From the NCBI GenBank assembly GCA_017541105.1, contig JAFXZS010000019.1:62001-126000 (forward strand): 64,000 bases of DNA, written 5' to 3'. Below the pieces are notes generated by a model. It was not told the DNA's origin and ran no database searches. It worked only from the letters and a program-made list of their open reading frames with translations. The translations under genes and the position numbers were made by a program. The DNA is from Clostridia bacterium. GTDB taxonomy: Bacteria; Bacillota; Clostridia; Christensenellales; Aristaeellaceae. Of this stretch, positions 31,522-40,782 are shown piece by piece; within the stretch, counting starts at the first letter, position 1; each line of letters begins with the position of its first letter.

Positions 31522-32670
31522 TCAGTCCAGCGAGGCGTACATGGAGGCCATCAGTTTCGGAATAAAGCGGTAGTGTTCGCCGGGCCGGTTGGTTGTCAGG
31601 TAGACACAGGTCAGGTTTTCCTTCGGATCCACACAGAACCAGTTGCCGAAAGCACCGTCCCAGCCCCATTCGCCGACGGAGCCGTTGATCCCGGCGAGTT
31701 CCGGATTGGTCATCACGCGTACGCCCAGGCCGTAGCCGTAGCCGCGCTGGGTATCCCAGCTGTCGCCTTTGCGCTGCTCCGGGGTCAGGTGGTCCGTCGA
31801 GATCAGGTCAACCGTCTTCCGTCCGAGGATTCGTACACCGTCCAGCGTGCCGCCGTGCAGCAGCATCTGGGCAAAGCGGGAATAGTCGCGCACCGAGGAG
31901 TACAGGCCGCCGCCGCCGCTCTCGAACTCCGGCTTCTTCGTGTTATACCAACGCTCTTCCGGCTTCAGGCCTTCGTTGACATGGTACAGCGTCGCTACCC
32001 GGTCCAGCTTTTCCGGCGGCACAAAGAACCCGGTGTCCTTCATCCCCAGCGGGTCCAGTATGTTCTCCTTCATATATTCGCCCAGGGCTTTTCCGCTCAG
32101 CACCTCGACGACCGCGCCGAGCACGTCGATGGAGAAACCGTACATCCAGCGTTCGCCGGGTTCAAAGGCCAGCGGCAGCTGACCCACGAGATTGGCGTAT
32201 TCCACCGTGCCGGGGAATGGCTTTCCGGATTCCTGCCATTCCTTCTCCTTCTCACCGCGGATGCGTCCCGCGGCCGTGTCTTCCCAGCTGTAGGGGACGC
32301 CGCTGGTCATGGTGAACAGCTGGCGCATCGTGACTTCGCCCTTCGCGTCCACAATCTCATAGGAGCCGTCCGGCTTTTCCAGCGCCACCTTCGGGTTTTT
32401 GAAACCCGGCAGGTATTCGCTTACCCTGTCCCACATTTTGAACCGGCCCTGCTCATACAGCTGCATGATTGCAGCCACCGTGATGACCTTGGACATGGAA
32501 GCGATCGGGAAGATCGTGTTTTCGGAAGACATTTTTACGTTTTTTTCGATATCCGCGTATCCGAAGCTGCCTTCAAAGAAGACTTCGTCATTCCGCATGA
32601 CCCGCACGGCGCAGCCGGCGATCTGCTTCTCTTCCACAAAGCGGCTGAGCGTATTTTGTATCAGGTTCAT
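31522..32670 (-). CDS. Serine hydrolase of the class C beta-lactamase/esterase (DD-peptidase-like) family
   Basis: 382 residues from ATG 32670 (AAAGGAAG upstream); no site supports the 25-residue longer frame. The SxxK motif is S58-M-S-K61 in IASMSKV. RWMYGFSID matches the YxN box with Phe/Ser in place of Asn, and the late motif GEWGWDGAFG replaces the HxG box with Trp. There is no signal peptide, so it is cytosolic. It follows MscS after 79 bases in the same direction. Family members range from esterases to peptidases, and the altered boxes mean a beta-lactamase claim is not warranted. Confidence 0.85.
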   Translation of the reverse strand: MNLIQNTLSRFVEEKQIAGCAVRVMRNDEVFFEGSFGYADIEKNVKMSSENTIFPIASMSKVITVAAIMQLYEQGRFKMWDRVSEYLPGFKNPKVALEKPDGSYEIVDAKGEVTMRQLFTMTSGVPYSWEDTAAGRIRGEKEKEWQESGKPFPGTVEYANLVGQLPLAFEPGERWMYGFSIDVLGAVVEVLSGKALGEYMKENILDPLGMKDTGFFVPPEKLDRVATLYHVNEGLKPEERWYNTKKPEFESGGGGLYSSVRDYSRFAQMLLHGGTLDGVRILGRKTVDLISTDHLTPEQRKGDSWDTQRGYGYGLGVRVMTNPELAGINGSVGEWGWDGAFGNWFCVDPKENLTCVYLTTNRPGEHYRFIPKLMASMYASLD

Positions 32671-32749
32671 CTGTTTTTCTTCCTTTCCAAAACCGGGCCC
32701 GTGCCTGTGCACGGGTCCGGTGTGATTTCCGGGGAAAAATTCCATTCTG

Positions 32750-33538
32750 TTATGCTTTTTCGTTCAGCACACGCAGCGCCGGCGCCTGAACGCCCTTGGC
32801 CGCGAAGGCTTCCACGATGCTCTGATTCAGCTCGAAATACAGATCCCAGTAATCCGCCGTGTTACACCACACACGGACGGTGAACTCCATGGCCTCGTTG
32901 GTGCCGCCGCTGATGCGGGCAAAGGGCGCCGGATCCTGCAGCGCGAATTTGCTGCCGGCCACCGCGTCCAGGATACACTGCTGGATTTCCGCGGGTTTCT
33001 CGCTCTTGGCGCAGGAGAACACCAGGTCCACCCGGCGCTTCTCCTCGGCGGTGTAGTCCGTCACATTGGAGTTCATCAGGTTGCCGTTGGGCACCGTGAC
33101 ACGCTTGTTGTCGACTGTCATGATGACGGTGTAGAACAGGTTGATGGAATGCACCACACCGCTCGCGCCGCCCGCGTCCACATAATCTCCGACCTTGAAC
33201 GGCCGCAGGATCATCAGCAGGATACCGCCGGCCAGGTTGCTCAGCGCGCCCTGCAGGGCCAGGCCGACCGCCACGCCGGCGGAGGCCAGCACCGCGATCA
33301 CTTCCGCCATCGGAACGCCCAGCAGGCCGATCACGGCGATGATCAGCATCACATACAGCGCCCACTTGATAAAGTTCAGGATGAACCGGGTCGTCGTCTG
33401 ATCCAGTTTTTCAAGGCTCTTCAGCTTGCGCAGCGCCTTCATCACCAACCGGATCACAAAGGTTCCGACAATAAGCACCACGATTGCACCGACGATATTT
33501 CCGGCGGTTCCTGTCAGCATTTCCTTGATTTTCTCCAT
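32750..33538 (-). CDS. Small-conductance mechanosensitive channel (MscS family)
   Basis: 262 residues from ATG 33538 (GGAGGGAATATCC upstream); a longer frame would start with a TTG-type codon and no site. Three membrane helices (about 10-32, 55-75, 85-110) end in the pore-lining helix with the Gly/Ala packing (ASAGVAVGLALQGALSNLAG). The MscS beta domain then follows (VGDYVDAGGASGVVHSI). It releases ions on hypo-osmotic shock. The size fits the short MscS group. It is upstream of the serine hydrolase in the same direction, with no functional link evident. Confidence 0.92.
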   Translation of the reverse strand: MEKIKEMLTGTAGNIVGAIVVLIVGTFVIRLVMKALRKLKSLEKLDQTTTRFILNFIKWALYVMLIIAVIGLLGVPMAEVIAVLASAGVAVGLALQGALSNLAGGILLMILRPFKVGDYVDAGGASGVVHSINLFYTVIMTVDNKRVTVPNGNLMNSNVTDYTAEEKRRVDLVFSCAKSEKPAEIQQCILDAVAGSKFALQDPAPFARISGGTNEAMEFTVRVWCNTADYWDLYFELNQSIVEAFAAKGVQAPALRVLNEKA

Positions 33539-33761
33539 GGATATTCCCTCCCTGCGTATATGAAGATATTTACGGATATCTTTTAATTTCTCTCCTGCTT
33601 TTCCGTTTTCCTGCATGCCGGCCGGTACTCTGCGTTCGAAGAACGTATGGGCAACTGCCGACAGGATTGTATCAATCCGGTGAAGAATATCTATTTGACG
33701 GATGACAAAAACTTCAGACACACCATCGAAGAGATGATAATAACTACAGGAGGGAAGAAAA

Positions 33762-34523
33762 ATGAAGAGACTGGTTGCTGTGCTGCTTTGCGTGATGCTG
33801 ATGTCCGGGTGTGTGACGGCGACGGCCGGCTACATGGAACTTATGAAGCAGTTCCCGGACATGAACCTGCTGAATCTGGTTATTCTACTCTATGATACAG
33901 ATAACGACGGCGAGCTAAGCAAGAAAGAGATCAAAGCGGCCGATACCCTGTTGATTGAAGCGAACTCCGGGATTACCGATCTGAGCGGTATAGAGATCTT
34001 TACCAACATGGAGTGCCTGCTGATTTTCGACGACGGTATATCGAAAATCAATCTGACCAAATTTCCCAAGCTGAGGGTTCTTTCCGTCAACTCGAAAAAG
34101 ATGAAAAAACTGGATATCAGCAAGAACCCCATTCTGGTTCAGTTGATGAGGGAGTATCCGAATCCTGTCAGGGAGAACGGTTTTATTACGTATTCTGACG
34201 GAAAAGATTATGGCTCGTATATGTGCGTGAAGGACGGTATCCAGCTGATTACGGGTGAAGCCTCGTCGCCCCTGATGAAATCGATGAAGCTGAACAAGAC
34301 GAAGGCTACGCTGAAGAAGGGTAAGACACTGCAGCTGAAAGTGAAATCGGTCAAGCCTTCCTCCGCGTCGAAGGCTGTCACCTGGGTGTCGGATAATACG
34401 GGCGTCGCAACAGTGGACAAGAACGGAAAAGTAAAGGCGGTCGGGAAGGGATCCTGCACCATTACCTGCACGGCGGCAGATGGGAGCGGCGTGACAGCGA
34501 CCTGTGTGATCAAGGTAAAATAA
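33762..34523 (+). CDS. Lipoprotein with EF-hand-type loop, LRR remnant and Big_2 domain
   Basis: 253 residues. The signal peptide has a lipobox (VMLMSGC, Cys17). A DTDNDGELSKKE calcium-type loop and ITDLSGIEIFTNM follow, the same header as in the large LRR protein at 6937. A degenerate LRR pair (MKKLDISKNPIL) and a C-terminal Big_2 domain (KLNKTKATLKKGKTLQLKVK, GVATVDKNGKVKAVGKGS) complete it. AGGAGGG precedes the ATG. It is a short member of the EF-hand/LRR/Big_2 family in this window, and convergent with the BspA gene. Its promoter is not resolved. Confidence 0.8.
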   Translation: MKRLVAVLLCVMLMSGCVTATAGYMELMKQFPDMNLLNLVILLYDTDNDGELSKKEIKAADTLLIEANSGITDLSGIEIFTNMECLLIFDDGISKINLTKFPKLRVLSVNSKKMKKLDISKNPILVQLMREYPNPVRENGFITYSDGKDYGSYMCVKDGIQLITGEASSPLMKSMKLNKTKATLKKGKTLQLKVKSVKPSSASKAVTWVSDNTGVATVDKNGKVKAVGKGSCTITCTAADGSGVTATCVIKVK

Positions 34524-34536
34524 CCGTATCAGTTCT

Positions 34537-35322
34537 TCAGTCAGCCGCCGGCATCCGGATTGTATAGGGAATTTCGTACTCTGAACAGTATTGCTTTGCA
34601 TAGGAATCTTTGCCAACAAGGACGGTCAGGGAGTCACAGTCAGAGAACGCGTCCTCTCCGATCTCTGTCACACTGTCCGGAATCGCGAGCGAGGCCAGCT
34701 CGCAGTATTGGAACGCGCCTTCCCCAATGAAGACCACACTGTCCGGAATCGTGATGGAAGTCAGGAATTCATTGCCATAGAATGCTTCATCTCCGATGAC
34801 CAGAATACCGTCCGGAATGGTATAGGATGCCATTTCAAGCGCACTGGGAAAACAAACCAGGCGCTGATCCGGTTCACTGAAAAGGACGCCGTCAATCACT
34901 GACAGATATGGGTTATTGGCAGAAACAACGAAATCATTCAGATGGTAACAGCACACAAACGGATTTCTGCCGATATCGGATACACTGTCCGGAATTGTAA
35001 CGGAGGACAGGTAGCGGCAGAGAGAGAACGCGTCATCCCCGATGCGGGCCACACCGTCCGGAATCGTGACGGAAGTCAGGGGTTTGTACTTGTAGAACGC
35101 ATAATCCCCGATACCGGTCACTTTGAATCCGTTCAGCGCATCCGGGATTACCAGCTCTTCCGTCTCTCCGGAATAACCGACAATCTCCGCTGTGCCGTCT
35201 TCCAGAAGGACGTATTGATAATCCCCGCTGGTAAAGACTTCCGGTTCGGTTTGCTCCGCCCGGGACAGGCCTAAGACGATCAGGACGGCAAACAGCAGAA
35301 TGACTGCAGTGCTCTTTTTCAT
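34537..35322 (-). CDS. Secreted BspA-like LRR_5 protein
   Basis: 261 residues with a signal peptide (STAVILLFAVLIVLGLSRAE). About seven LRR_5 units (ALNGFKVTGIGDYAFYKYKP; VTIPDGVARIGDDAFSLCR) occupy most of the mature protein, interrupted by a non-repeat block (NPYLSVIDGVLFSEPDQRLV). The C-terminal cap (VGKDSYAKQYCSEYEIPYTI) is the standard BspA closing element. There is no anchor. BspA-type proteins bind host or matrix surfaces in characterised species; here the target is unknown. Promoter at 35379-35407. Confidence 0.88.
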   Translation of the reverse strand: MKKSTAVILLFAVLIVLGLSRAEQTEPEVFTSGDYQYVLLEDGTAEIVGYSGETEELVIPDALNGFKVTGIGDYAFYKYKPLTSVTIPDGVARIGDDAFSLCRYLSSVTIPDSVSDIGRNPFVCCYHLNDFVVSANNPYLSVIDGVLFSEPDQRLVCFPSALEMASYTIPDGILVIGDEAFYGNEFLTSITIPDSVVFIGEGAFQYCELASLAIPDSVTEIGEDAFSDCDSLTVLVGKDSYAKQYCSEYEIPYTIRMPAAD

Positions 35323-35378
35323 ATCGGAATATGCTCCCTTCCTGCTGATCCGCGACGGATCCGGTTTGTGTTTTATTC

Positions 35379-35407
35379 ATTATACCAAACCGCACGGAGA
35401 AGATAAA
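35379..35407 (-). promoter_or_regulatory. Promoter of the BspA-like gene
   Basis: On the minus strand, TTTATC (35407-35402), 17-base spacer, TATAAT (35384-35379), about 57 bases before the start. Confidence 0.6.
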
Positions 35408-35556
35408 GCGGATTTAGCGTGTCTTCGGTCAGGCGCGCGGCAGTCGGCACCGTGATGATCTTTTATTTTTGAGGCGCATATGGTACAATCGGGGACGATG
35501 GCGGAAGCGTGTGAACAAAAAGGCCGTGTAATATATTGCCGGGAAGGGGCCGCAGG

Positions 35557-36486
35557 ATGAGCATCAGAACAAAACAGTTTCAGATCCTGACAGACGCGGA
35601 GCTTGTATGGAAGCTGATGACGGATGTCTATAATCATGACGAGACGAACGGACCGGCGGCTCCGTTCTTTGAATACGCAATCATCAGTTCATGGCTGGAC
35701 AGGGACTATCTCCGGCTGAACCGCTTCTGGCTGGATGATGATCTGCCGGTTGCTTTTGTGTTTTATGAGAATCCGGTCACTTCGACCTATTTCGTGCTTC
35801 GCCCCGGATATGAATTTCTGGCAGACGAAATGATCGAGTATGCGGAGAAAGCCTTTCCGAAGTTTGATGAACCGCGGGAACTGAACCTGCTCAGCGGGCA
35901 AAGGCCCATGATTGAAGCCGCCCTGAAACGCGGGTATGATACGGTATACGAAGAACCCGACCGTTTCTTTGACTTGCGGAAAGGGAAACTGGAATATCCG
36001 CTTCCGGAAGGGTATCATTTTGTCGACGCGAGAAAATCAGACCCGCTGAAGTCTGCCAAGTGCCTGTGGGAAGGCTTCAACAGCGAAGAGCTCGGGCCGT
36101 TTGTTGACTGGGAGATCCCCAGGAAAACGGGAGGGCTCAGCCCGCATGAGCTGTATCAGAATGTGCTGTGCGCGTCGATCTCCCCCTCCCCCCACGCAAC
36201 CTATGATTATACCGTGATTATTGCGGACCGGGAGGAAAACTACGTTTGCTTCTCCGGCATGTGGTGGGTTCCCGAAAACAAACTGGCCTATATGGAGCCG
36301 CTCTGCACCGTTCCGTCCCATCAGCACAGGGGACTTGCGGCTGCCGCGCTGTCCCGGCATGACAAGGTAATGCGCGGCCTTGGCGCGGAAATCATGACCG
36401 GCGGCGGGAATGACTTCTACAGAAAGATTGGATATCAGGGGATTCACCGCTGGCTCCATATGCAAAAAAAGAAACCGGGTCAATAA
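35557..36486 (+). CDS. GNAT-family N-acetyltransferase, two-part
   Basis: 309 residues from ATG 35557 (GGAAGGGG upstream). The N-terminal half is acidic and may be an inactive GNAT-like fold (RFWLDDDLPVAFVFYENPVT). The C-terminal half has the acetyl-CoA segment LCTVPSHQHRGLAAAALSRH, matching motif A (QxxGxxG/A). An in-frame TTG 21 bases earlier is less likely. The acceptor is unknown. It is 85 bases before the next gene in the same direction. Confidence 0.8.
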   Translation: MSIRTKQFQILTDAELVWKLMTDVYNHDETNGPAAPFFEYAIISSWLDRDYLRLNRFWLDDDLPVAFVFYENPVTSTYFVLRPGYEFLADEMIEYAEKAFPKFDEPRELNLLSGQRPMIEAALKRGYDTVYEEPDRFFDLRKGKLEYPLPEGYHFVDARKSDPLKSAKCLWEGFNSEELGPFVDWEIPRKTGGLSPHELYQNVLCASISPSPHATYDYTVIIADREENYVCFSGMWWVPENKLAYMEPLCTVPSHQHRGLAAAALSRHDKVMRGLGAEIMTGGGNDFYRKIGYQGIHRWLHMQKKKPGQ

Positions 36487-36570
36487 GAAGCCACGCCCTG
36501 ATTCCGGCACGATTCCGGCGCATCCCTGCCGGCCGCGGAGCACGGCGGAGAGTGACAGGAGCATTCAAAG

Positions 36571-37086
36571 ATGAAGGTCATTATTCTGAACGGACCCATG
36601 GGCGTCGGGAAAACCACCGTCGGCAAGTACATTGCCGATCGGAATCCGGGGACAGCCTTTATCGACGGGGACTGGTGCATGGATATCCATCCTTTTGTCG
36701 GCAGCCGGGAGACAAAAGCCATGGCTGTCGACAATATCCTGCATATGATCGGGAATTATCAGAAATGCTCCGTATGCAGCATGATTGTGCTGGTATGGTT
36801 AATGGATGATGAATGGGTGATCCAGAGGATCACGGAAGGGCTGGCCGCATTGCGGGCGGAAGTGCAAAGCGTGACACTGGCCTGCAGCAGCGAAGACCTG
36901 ATCATGCGGTGGAATCAGGACCGGAGCTGTGAATGGCGGACCGATCACTGGCTGAATGTGAGCCTGAAATCACTGCCCGGCTTCGTGTCCATGGACAATG
37001 TGATTGACACAAGCGGCTTGCCCGTGAACCGGGTCGCGGAGATAATTCTGCAGCAGGGGGAGCCTGCGGGCCGGGAGGAATTATGA
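36571..37086 (+). CDS. Small P-loop nucleotide kinase-like protein
   Basis: 171 residues. Walker A NGPMGVGKTT at 7-16, with IDGDWCMD (35-42) as a substrate or Walker B-like segment, resembles the AAA_33/shikimate-kinase-like small kinases. A lid is suggested by ACSSEDLIMRWNQDRSCEWR. The substrate is not known. The stop overlaps the next start by 4 bases (ATGA), so it is translationally coupled to the histidine phosphatase. GGAG lies upstream. Confidence 0.8.
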   Translation: MKVIILNGPMGVGKTTVGKYIADRNPGTAFIDGDWCMDIHPFVGSRETKAMAVDNILHMIGNYQKCSVCSMIVLVWLMDDEWVIQRITEGLAALRAEVQSVTLACSSEDLIMRWNQDRSCEWRTDHWLNVSLKSLPGFVSMDNVIDTSGLPVNRVAEIILQQGEPAGREEL

Positions 37087-37691
37087 AAACCATCATTCTG
37101 ATTCAGCATACGGAATCCGAACACCACATCAACGGCCATATCGGTGCCTGGCAGGACTGGAACCTGACTGCCGCAGGACGGGAACAGGCTTTCCGGATCG
37201 GGGAATGGCTGGGAAGCACGGGCTGTGACAGTACCTGGTCCATGTTTGTGTCCCCGCAGAAACGGGCCAGGCAGACCGCGGAAGAGATTAACCGCGTTCT
37301 CGGGATCGTTCCGGCTGTCCGGGAGGAACTGCGGGAAGTAAACGCGGGCGAAGGCAACGGCAAGACACGGGAGTGGTACCGGGAACACGCGGCGCCCAGG
37401 GGGCCTGTGTTTGATCCGGATCACCGTGACTTTCCGGACGCGGAATCGGACCGGGAGCTGTGGAACCGGCTGCTGCCCTTCTATACGGAGATGATGGCCT
37501 CTTCCGCGGAGCGGATCCTCGTGGTATCCCACGGAACAACGCTCAGTTTCCTGCAGTCCATGCTGGCCGGCCAGTCCGTGGAAGACCGTGGACGCTTCCG
37601 CTGCAGCGGGAGCAGCGGTTCCATCTCCCGCTACACGGTGGAAGACAGCGGAAAAGTCACAGCATCATTTATCAATTACCGCATCGGCTGA
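37083..37691 (+). CDS. Histidine phosphatase superfamily protein with QHT instead of RHG
   Basis: 202 residues of the phosphoglycerate-mutase-like fold. The N terminus reads ILIQHTESEHHINGHIGAWQ, where RHG normally holds the catalytic His and phosphate-binding Arg; here the Arg is Gln, while the His remains. SPQKRARQTAEEI (second Arg), REVNAGEGNG (Glu) and VVSHGTTLSF (second His) are intact. A clostridial set shares the QHT start, so it may be a specialised branch, not a broken gene (recalled family knowledge). It is coupled to the upstream kinase. Substrate unknown. Confidence 0.8.
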   Translation: MKTIILIQHTESEHHINGHIGAWQDWNLTAAGREQAFRIGEWLGSTGCDSTWSMFVSPQKRARQTAEEINRVLGIVPAVREELREVNAGEGNGKTREWYREHAAPRGPVFDPDHRDFPDAESDRELWNRLLPFYTEMMASSAERILVVSHGTTLSFLQSMLAGQSVEDRGRFRCSGSSGSISRYTVEDSGKVTASFINYRIG

Positions 37692-37741
37692 TGCGGAGGG
37701 AACTCTGCGGGATCCATGAACAACTGAAAGGAGAACCGACG

Positions 37742-38296
37742 ATGCAATTTGAAGCCAGGACAATCATTCTCAAGGACGGAAGAACCTGTACCCTTCGGCC
37801 CGCGCATCCGGATGATGCCGCCGTGCTGATCGAATACATGACCCGGACCGCGGGGGAGACGGAATTCACGCTGCGGTATCCGGATGAAGTAAATTATACG
37901 GAGGAACAGGAGCGGGAAATCCTGGGCAGTATCCTGAATGATCCGGGCCAGATCATGATGGTCGGAATCGTGGACGGCAAGCTGGCGGGAAACTGCAGCG
38001 TCAGCGGGATCGGAAACAAGCGCAAAATCCGCCACCGTTCCTCCCTGGCCATTACCCTGTACAGGGAATACTGGGGTCTGGGCATCGGTACCGCCATGAT
38101 CCATTATCTGACGGAACTGGCGGAGAAGATCGGTTATGGACAGATTGACCTGGAAGTTGTGGCGGACAATACCCGGGCACAGGCACTGTACCGGAAATGC
38201 GGTTTTGAGGAGTCCGGCAGAAGGACCCGGGCCCTGAAGTTCGATGACGGCACCTATCACGATGAGATCCTGATGACGAAGCTCCTGGCAAAATGA
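37742..38296 (+). CDS. GNAT-family N-acetyltransferase
   Basis: 184 residues from ATG 37742, with GAAAGGAGAA 7 bases upstream. The acetyl-CoA motif is YREYWGLGIGTAMIHYLTEL (RxxGxG/A type), followed by IDLEVVADNTRAQALYRKCG, the common motif B with Asn and Tyr. The N-terminal LRPAHPDDAAVLIEYMTRTA matches typical members. It could acetylate a small amine or a protein N terminus. Same strand as the upstream kinase and phosphatase, 50 bases away. Confidence 0.88.
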   Translation: MQFEARTIILKDGRTCTLRPAHPDDAAVLIEYMTRTAGETEFTLRYPDEVNYTEEQEREILGSILNDPGQIMMVGIVDGKLAGNCSVSGIGNKRKIRHRSSLAITLYREYWGLGIGTAMIHYLTELAEKIGYGQIDLEVVADNTRAQALYRKCGFEESGRRTRALKFDDGTYHDEILMTKLLAK

Positions 38297-38386
38297 CCGG
38301 CATGCCCCGGGAAGGAAGGGAAGGGCAGAGTTATCTGCCACGACGCAGCGGACCGGAGCGAAGACGGCGGATGAAAGGAGAAGCAG

Positions 38387-39073
38387 ATGAGACTGAACAG
38401 GCTGACGGAGAAAATCTGGGTATATCCGTATGAGGAAACGCGGGACCGCCCGAACCTCAGCTATATCCGCGGCGACCGCTGGAGCCTTGCAGTGGACGCA
38501 GGCCACTCCGCGGAGCATACCGAGGAGTTTTACAGGGAGCTGGAAGCGGCCGGGCTGCCGCTTCCCAGGCTGACTGTGCTGACACACTGGCACTGGGACC
38601 ATACTTTCGGGATGCATGCGGTGCATGGCCTCACCCTGGCGAACGAGCGGACGAACCGCTATCTGGCGGATTTCCGCGAACGGATCGAAAAGGAAGGAAC
38701 GGATTTCTTCCTTGCGATGGACGACCGGATCAGACGGGAATACGAGGATGGCAGGCCTGTGGTGATTACGCTGGCCGACCTGGTATACCGGGGAGAAATG
38801 CTGCGGGATCCGGGCGGCTGCCCGGTCCGGATTTTCCAGGCGGAGGCGCCGCATACGGACGATTCGACGCTGGTGGAAGTGCCCGGGGAGAAGGTGCTGA
38901 TTCTGGGTGACTGTACCGGCGGAGTCTTTCCTACATGGGAAATGGATGAGAACCTGGCCGGGAAACTGGCGGAAACGGTCCGGCAGGTGAACCCGGAAAT
39001 CTGCCTGCCCGGGCACTGGACTCCGCTGGATTCGGAAACCATTATTCAGGATCTGCTGGATGGAGAAGGGTAA
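38387..39073 (+). CDS. Metallo-beta-lactamase fold hydrolase
   Basis: 228 residues. The metal motif is HWHWDHT (His67, His69, Asp71, His72), and later LILGDCTGGV and CLPGHWTPLD supply the further Asp and His ligands. The fold includes glyoxalase II, lactonases and RNases; nothing here favours one. The protein is shorter than RNase J-type members and has no extra domain. AAAGGAGAAG precedes the ATG. It is 90 bases after the GNAT, same strand. Confidence 0.88.
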   Translation: MRLNRLTEKIWVYPYEETRDRPNLSYIRGDRWSLAVDAGHSAEHTEEFYRELEAAGLPLPRLTVLTHWHWDHTFGMHAVHGLTLANERTNRYLADFRERIEKEGTDFFLAMDDRIRREYEDGRPVVITLADLVYRGEMLRDPGGCPVRIFQAEAPHTDDSTLVEVPGEKVLILGDCTGGVFPTWEMDENLAGKLAETVRQVNPEICLPGHWTPLDSETIIQDLLDGEG

Positions 39074-39227
39074 CCGATGGCAGCAGGCCATCCGGCGCGG
39101 GAGTTCGAAGCTTTTTTTCCGAGATCATCAGTCCGGAAAATGATATATTATGCCTGCGGAAAGGCAAGCGGAACGGGGATGGAATGGCGCAGCCGGCAGA
39201 ATGACCGTACGGAAAGGAAGTGAGCCT

Positions 39228-39380
39228 ATGAAACGATTTGTCCCCAAAGAAAAAATGGGGAAGAAAGCCCGCAAGCAGCTGGAGAGCATGAACCGGGCCA
39301 CATGGCCGTTTCCTCCGACTGTCAGGAAGGTTGAAAGCAGGAAAGTATATAACCGGCATCGGTTAAACCGTGATCCATGA
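39228..39380 (+). CDS. Small basic conserved clostridial protein, 50 aa
   Basis: 50 residues starting MKRFVPKEKMGKKARKQLES, with a basic C terminus and an internal aromatic/Pro segment (RATWPFPPTVRKVESRKVYN). AGGAAGTGAG precedes the ATG, so it is a real start; a frame opening at 39150 lacks a site. Similar short basic proteins are common in Clostridia (recalled). Its character suggests RNA or ribosome binding, but no function is known. It is too short for many gene finders. Confidence 0.6.
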   Translation: MKRFVPKEKMGKKARKQLESMNRATWPFPPTVRKVESRKVYNRHRLNRDP

Positions 39381-39532
39381 AGAACTGGATCGCGGTGTTT
39401 TCCTTTTCAGGGCGCTGTTCCGAAGCCGATGTTGACATTTCCCGCGATGTGTGGATACACTATGCCTGTATGAACCCAGGAACGGATTTCCGACAGGACA
39501 GGAACCTGACAAAAAAGAAAGAAGGAAAGATT

Positions 39533-40117
39533 ATGGCCAAAGTCAGCATTCACCCAACCAATGATTTCTGCCCCCAGACCCTGTTTCTTTACGGCACCTA
39601 TGACGATGAAGGACAGGCGAACTTTGGGCTTTTCTGCTGGTTCAGCTATACCTGGGACGGCGAAATGGGCGTAATGGCATGCATCGGGGGAAACAAACTG
39701 ACCAGGGAGAACATTCACAAGCGGAAGGTGTTTTCCGCCAACCTGGTTACGGAGGATCTTCTGCCGCTGGCGGATTATCTTGGGAACACCCCGGGCTTCA
39801 GCCTGAAAAAGAAGGCTATGGACTTTGAAACCGAGGAGGGGCGGATTCTTCCCGTGCCTGTACTAAAAGCTTCGCCTGTCGTTTTTGAACTGGAAGTCAG
39901 GCAGTTCATTCCGCTGAAGGATGGGGAAGTGATGCTGTGCGGCATCCGCAATGTGCTTCAGGAGGATCTGCTGGCCGATGAAGCGGAGAGCTCCGCGAAA
40001 AAGCTGGCAGCCATCGCCCCCGTGCGCACAACGTGCAAGGAATACTTCGGCTGGGACGGCAGGAGCCTCGGCGCATGGGGTGAACCCGGAAAGGCCGTGT
40101 CAGCGGCGGAGTCATGA
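39533..40117 (+). CDS. Flavin reductase-like (FMN-binding split barrel) protein
   Basis: 194 residues from ATG 39533 (GAAGGAAAG upstream); the frame extends 156 bases more without a site. Residues QTLFLYGTYDDEGQANFGLF, CWFSYTWDGE and MGVMACIGGNKLTRENIHKR are like the flavin reductase/DIM6 family, which binds FMN in a split barrel. The late SAKKLAAIAPVRTTCKEYFG may help cofactor or partner binding. The reaction is not known. A separate transcription unit is likely. Confidence 0.8.
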   Translation: MAKVSIHPTNDFCPQTLFLYGTYDDEGQANFGLFCWFSYTWDGEMGVMACIGGNKLTRENIHKRKVFSANLVTEDLLPLADYLGNTPGFSLKKKAMDFETEEGRILPVPVLKASPVVFELEVRQFIPLKDGEVMLCGIRNVLQEDLLADEAESSAKKLAAIAPVRTTCKEYFGWDGRSLGAWGEPGKAVSAAES

Positions 40118-40176
40118 TGGACAGCTTCAGCGGGTTTTGAGACGGGCAAAGGAAAAAAGAGGTTGGAGGACAGACG

Positions 40177-40782
40177 ATGATTCCTACGCGGCAGGAGGCT
40201 GAAAGGTTGCTGAGGGAAGCGGAAAGCTGCAATCCGGGACCGTGGGGAAACCATAGCCGCGTCGCGGCCCACTGCGCTGAAAAGATCGCCGAAGCCTGCG
40301 AAGGAATGGATGCCGAAAAAGCCTATATCCTTGGTTTGCTGCATGATATCGGCAGGAAATTCGGCGTCAGGCATCTCGGGCATGTGTCAGACGGATATTC
40401 GTACATGATGTCTCTGGGCTACGATGAAGCGGCCAGGATCTGCCTGACACATTCCTTCAACAATATGGCGACGGAGGAGTATATCGGCAGGTTCGATACA
40501 ACGGACGAGGAGCTGGAACTCATTCAGTCCGAACTCAGGAAGGCGGTTCCGGATGATTACGACAGGCTGATTCAGCTGTGCGACGCGCTGGCGGGAAGCG
40601 AAGGCGTAATGAATATCGAGGACCGGATGAATGACGTCAAAAGAAGATACGGAAGCTTTCCGCAGTCCAAATGGGATTCGAACCTGAGACTGAAAGCGTA
40701 TTTTGAGGAGAAGGCCCGGAAGTGCGTTTATGATCTGGTGGAGAAAGACACTTTTGCACTGCCGGAAGAAAACCGGGACTGA
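40177..40782 (+). CDS. HD-domain phosphohydrolase
   Basis: 201 residues. The HD pair is LLHDIGRK (His56, Asp57), with an upstream His in GPWGNHSRVAAHCAEKI (26, 32) and a distal Asp in QLCDALAG. The metal site is thus complete. HD proteins hydrolyse nucleotides or cyclic nucleotides; this size fits the single-domain YfbR/YedJ-like group. GGAGG precedes the ATG. The next gene is a small membrane protein 154 bases downstream. Confidence 0.88.
   Translation: MIPTRQEAERLLREAESCNPGPWGNHSRVAAHCAEKIAEACEGMDAEKAYILGLLHDIGRKFGVRHLGHVSDGYSYMMSLGYDEAARICLTHSFNNMATEEYIGRFDTTDEELELIQSELRKAVPDDYDRLIQLCDALAGSEGVMNIEDRMNDVKRRYGSFPQSKWDSNLRLKAYFEEKARKCVYDLVEKDTFALPEENRD

Noticed and set aside
31522..32670. 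Beta-lactamase resistance claim
   Set aside because: Only the SxxK box is standard; the YxN and HxG boxes are altered and no signal peptide exists.
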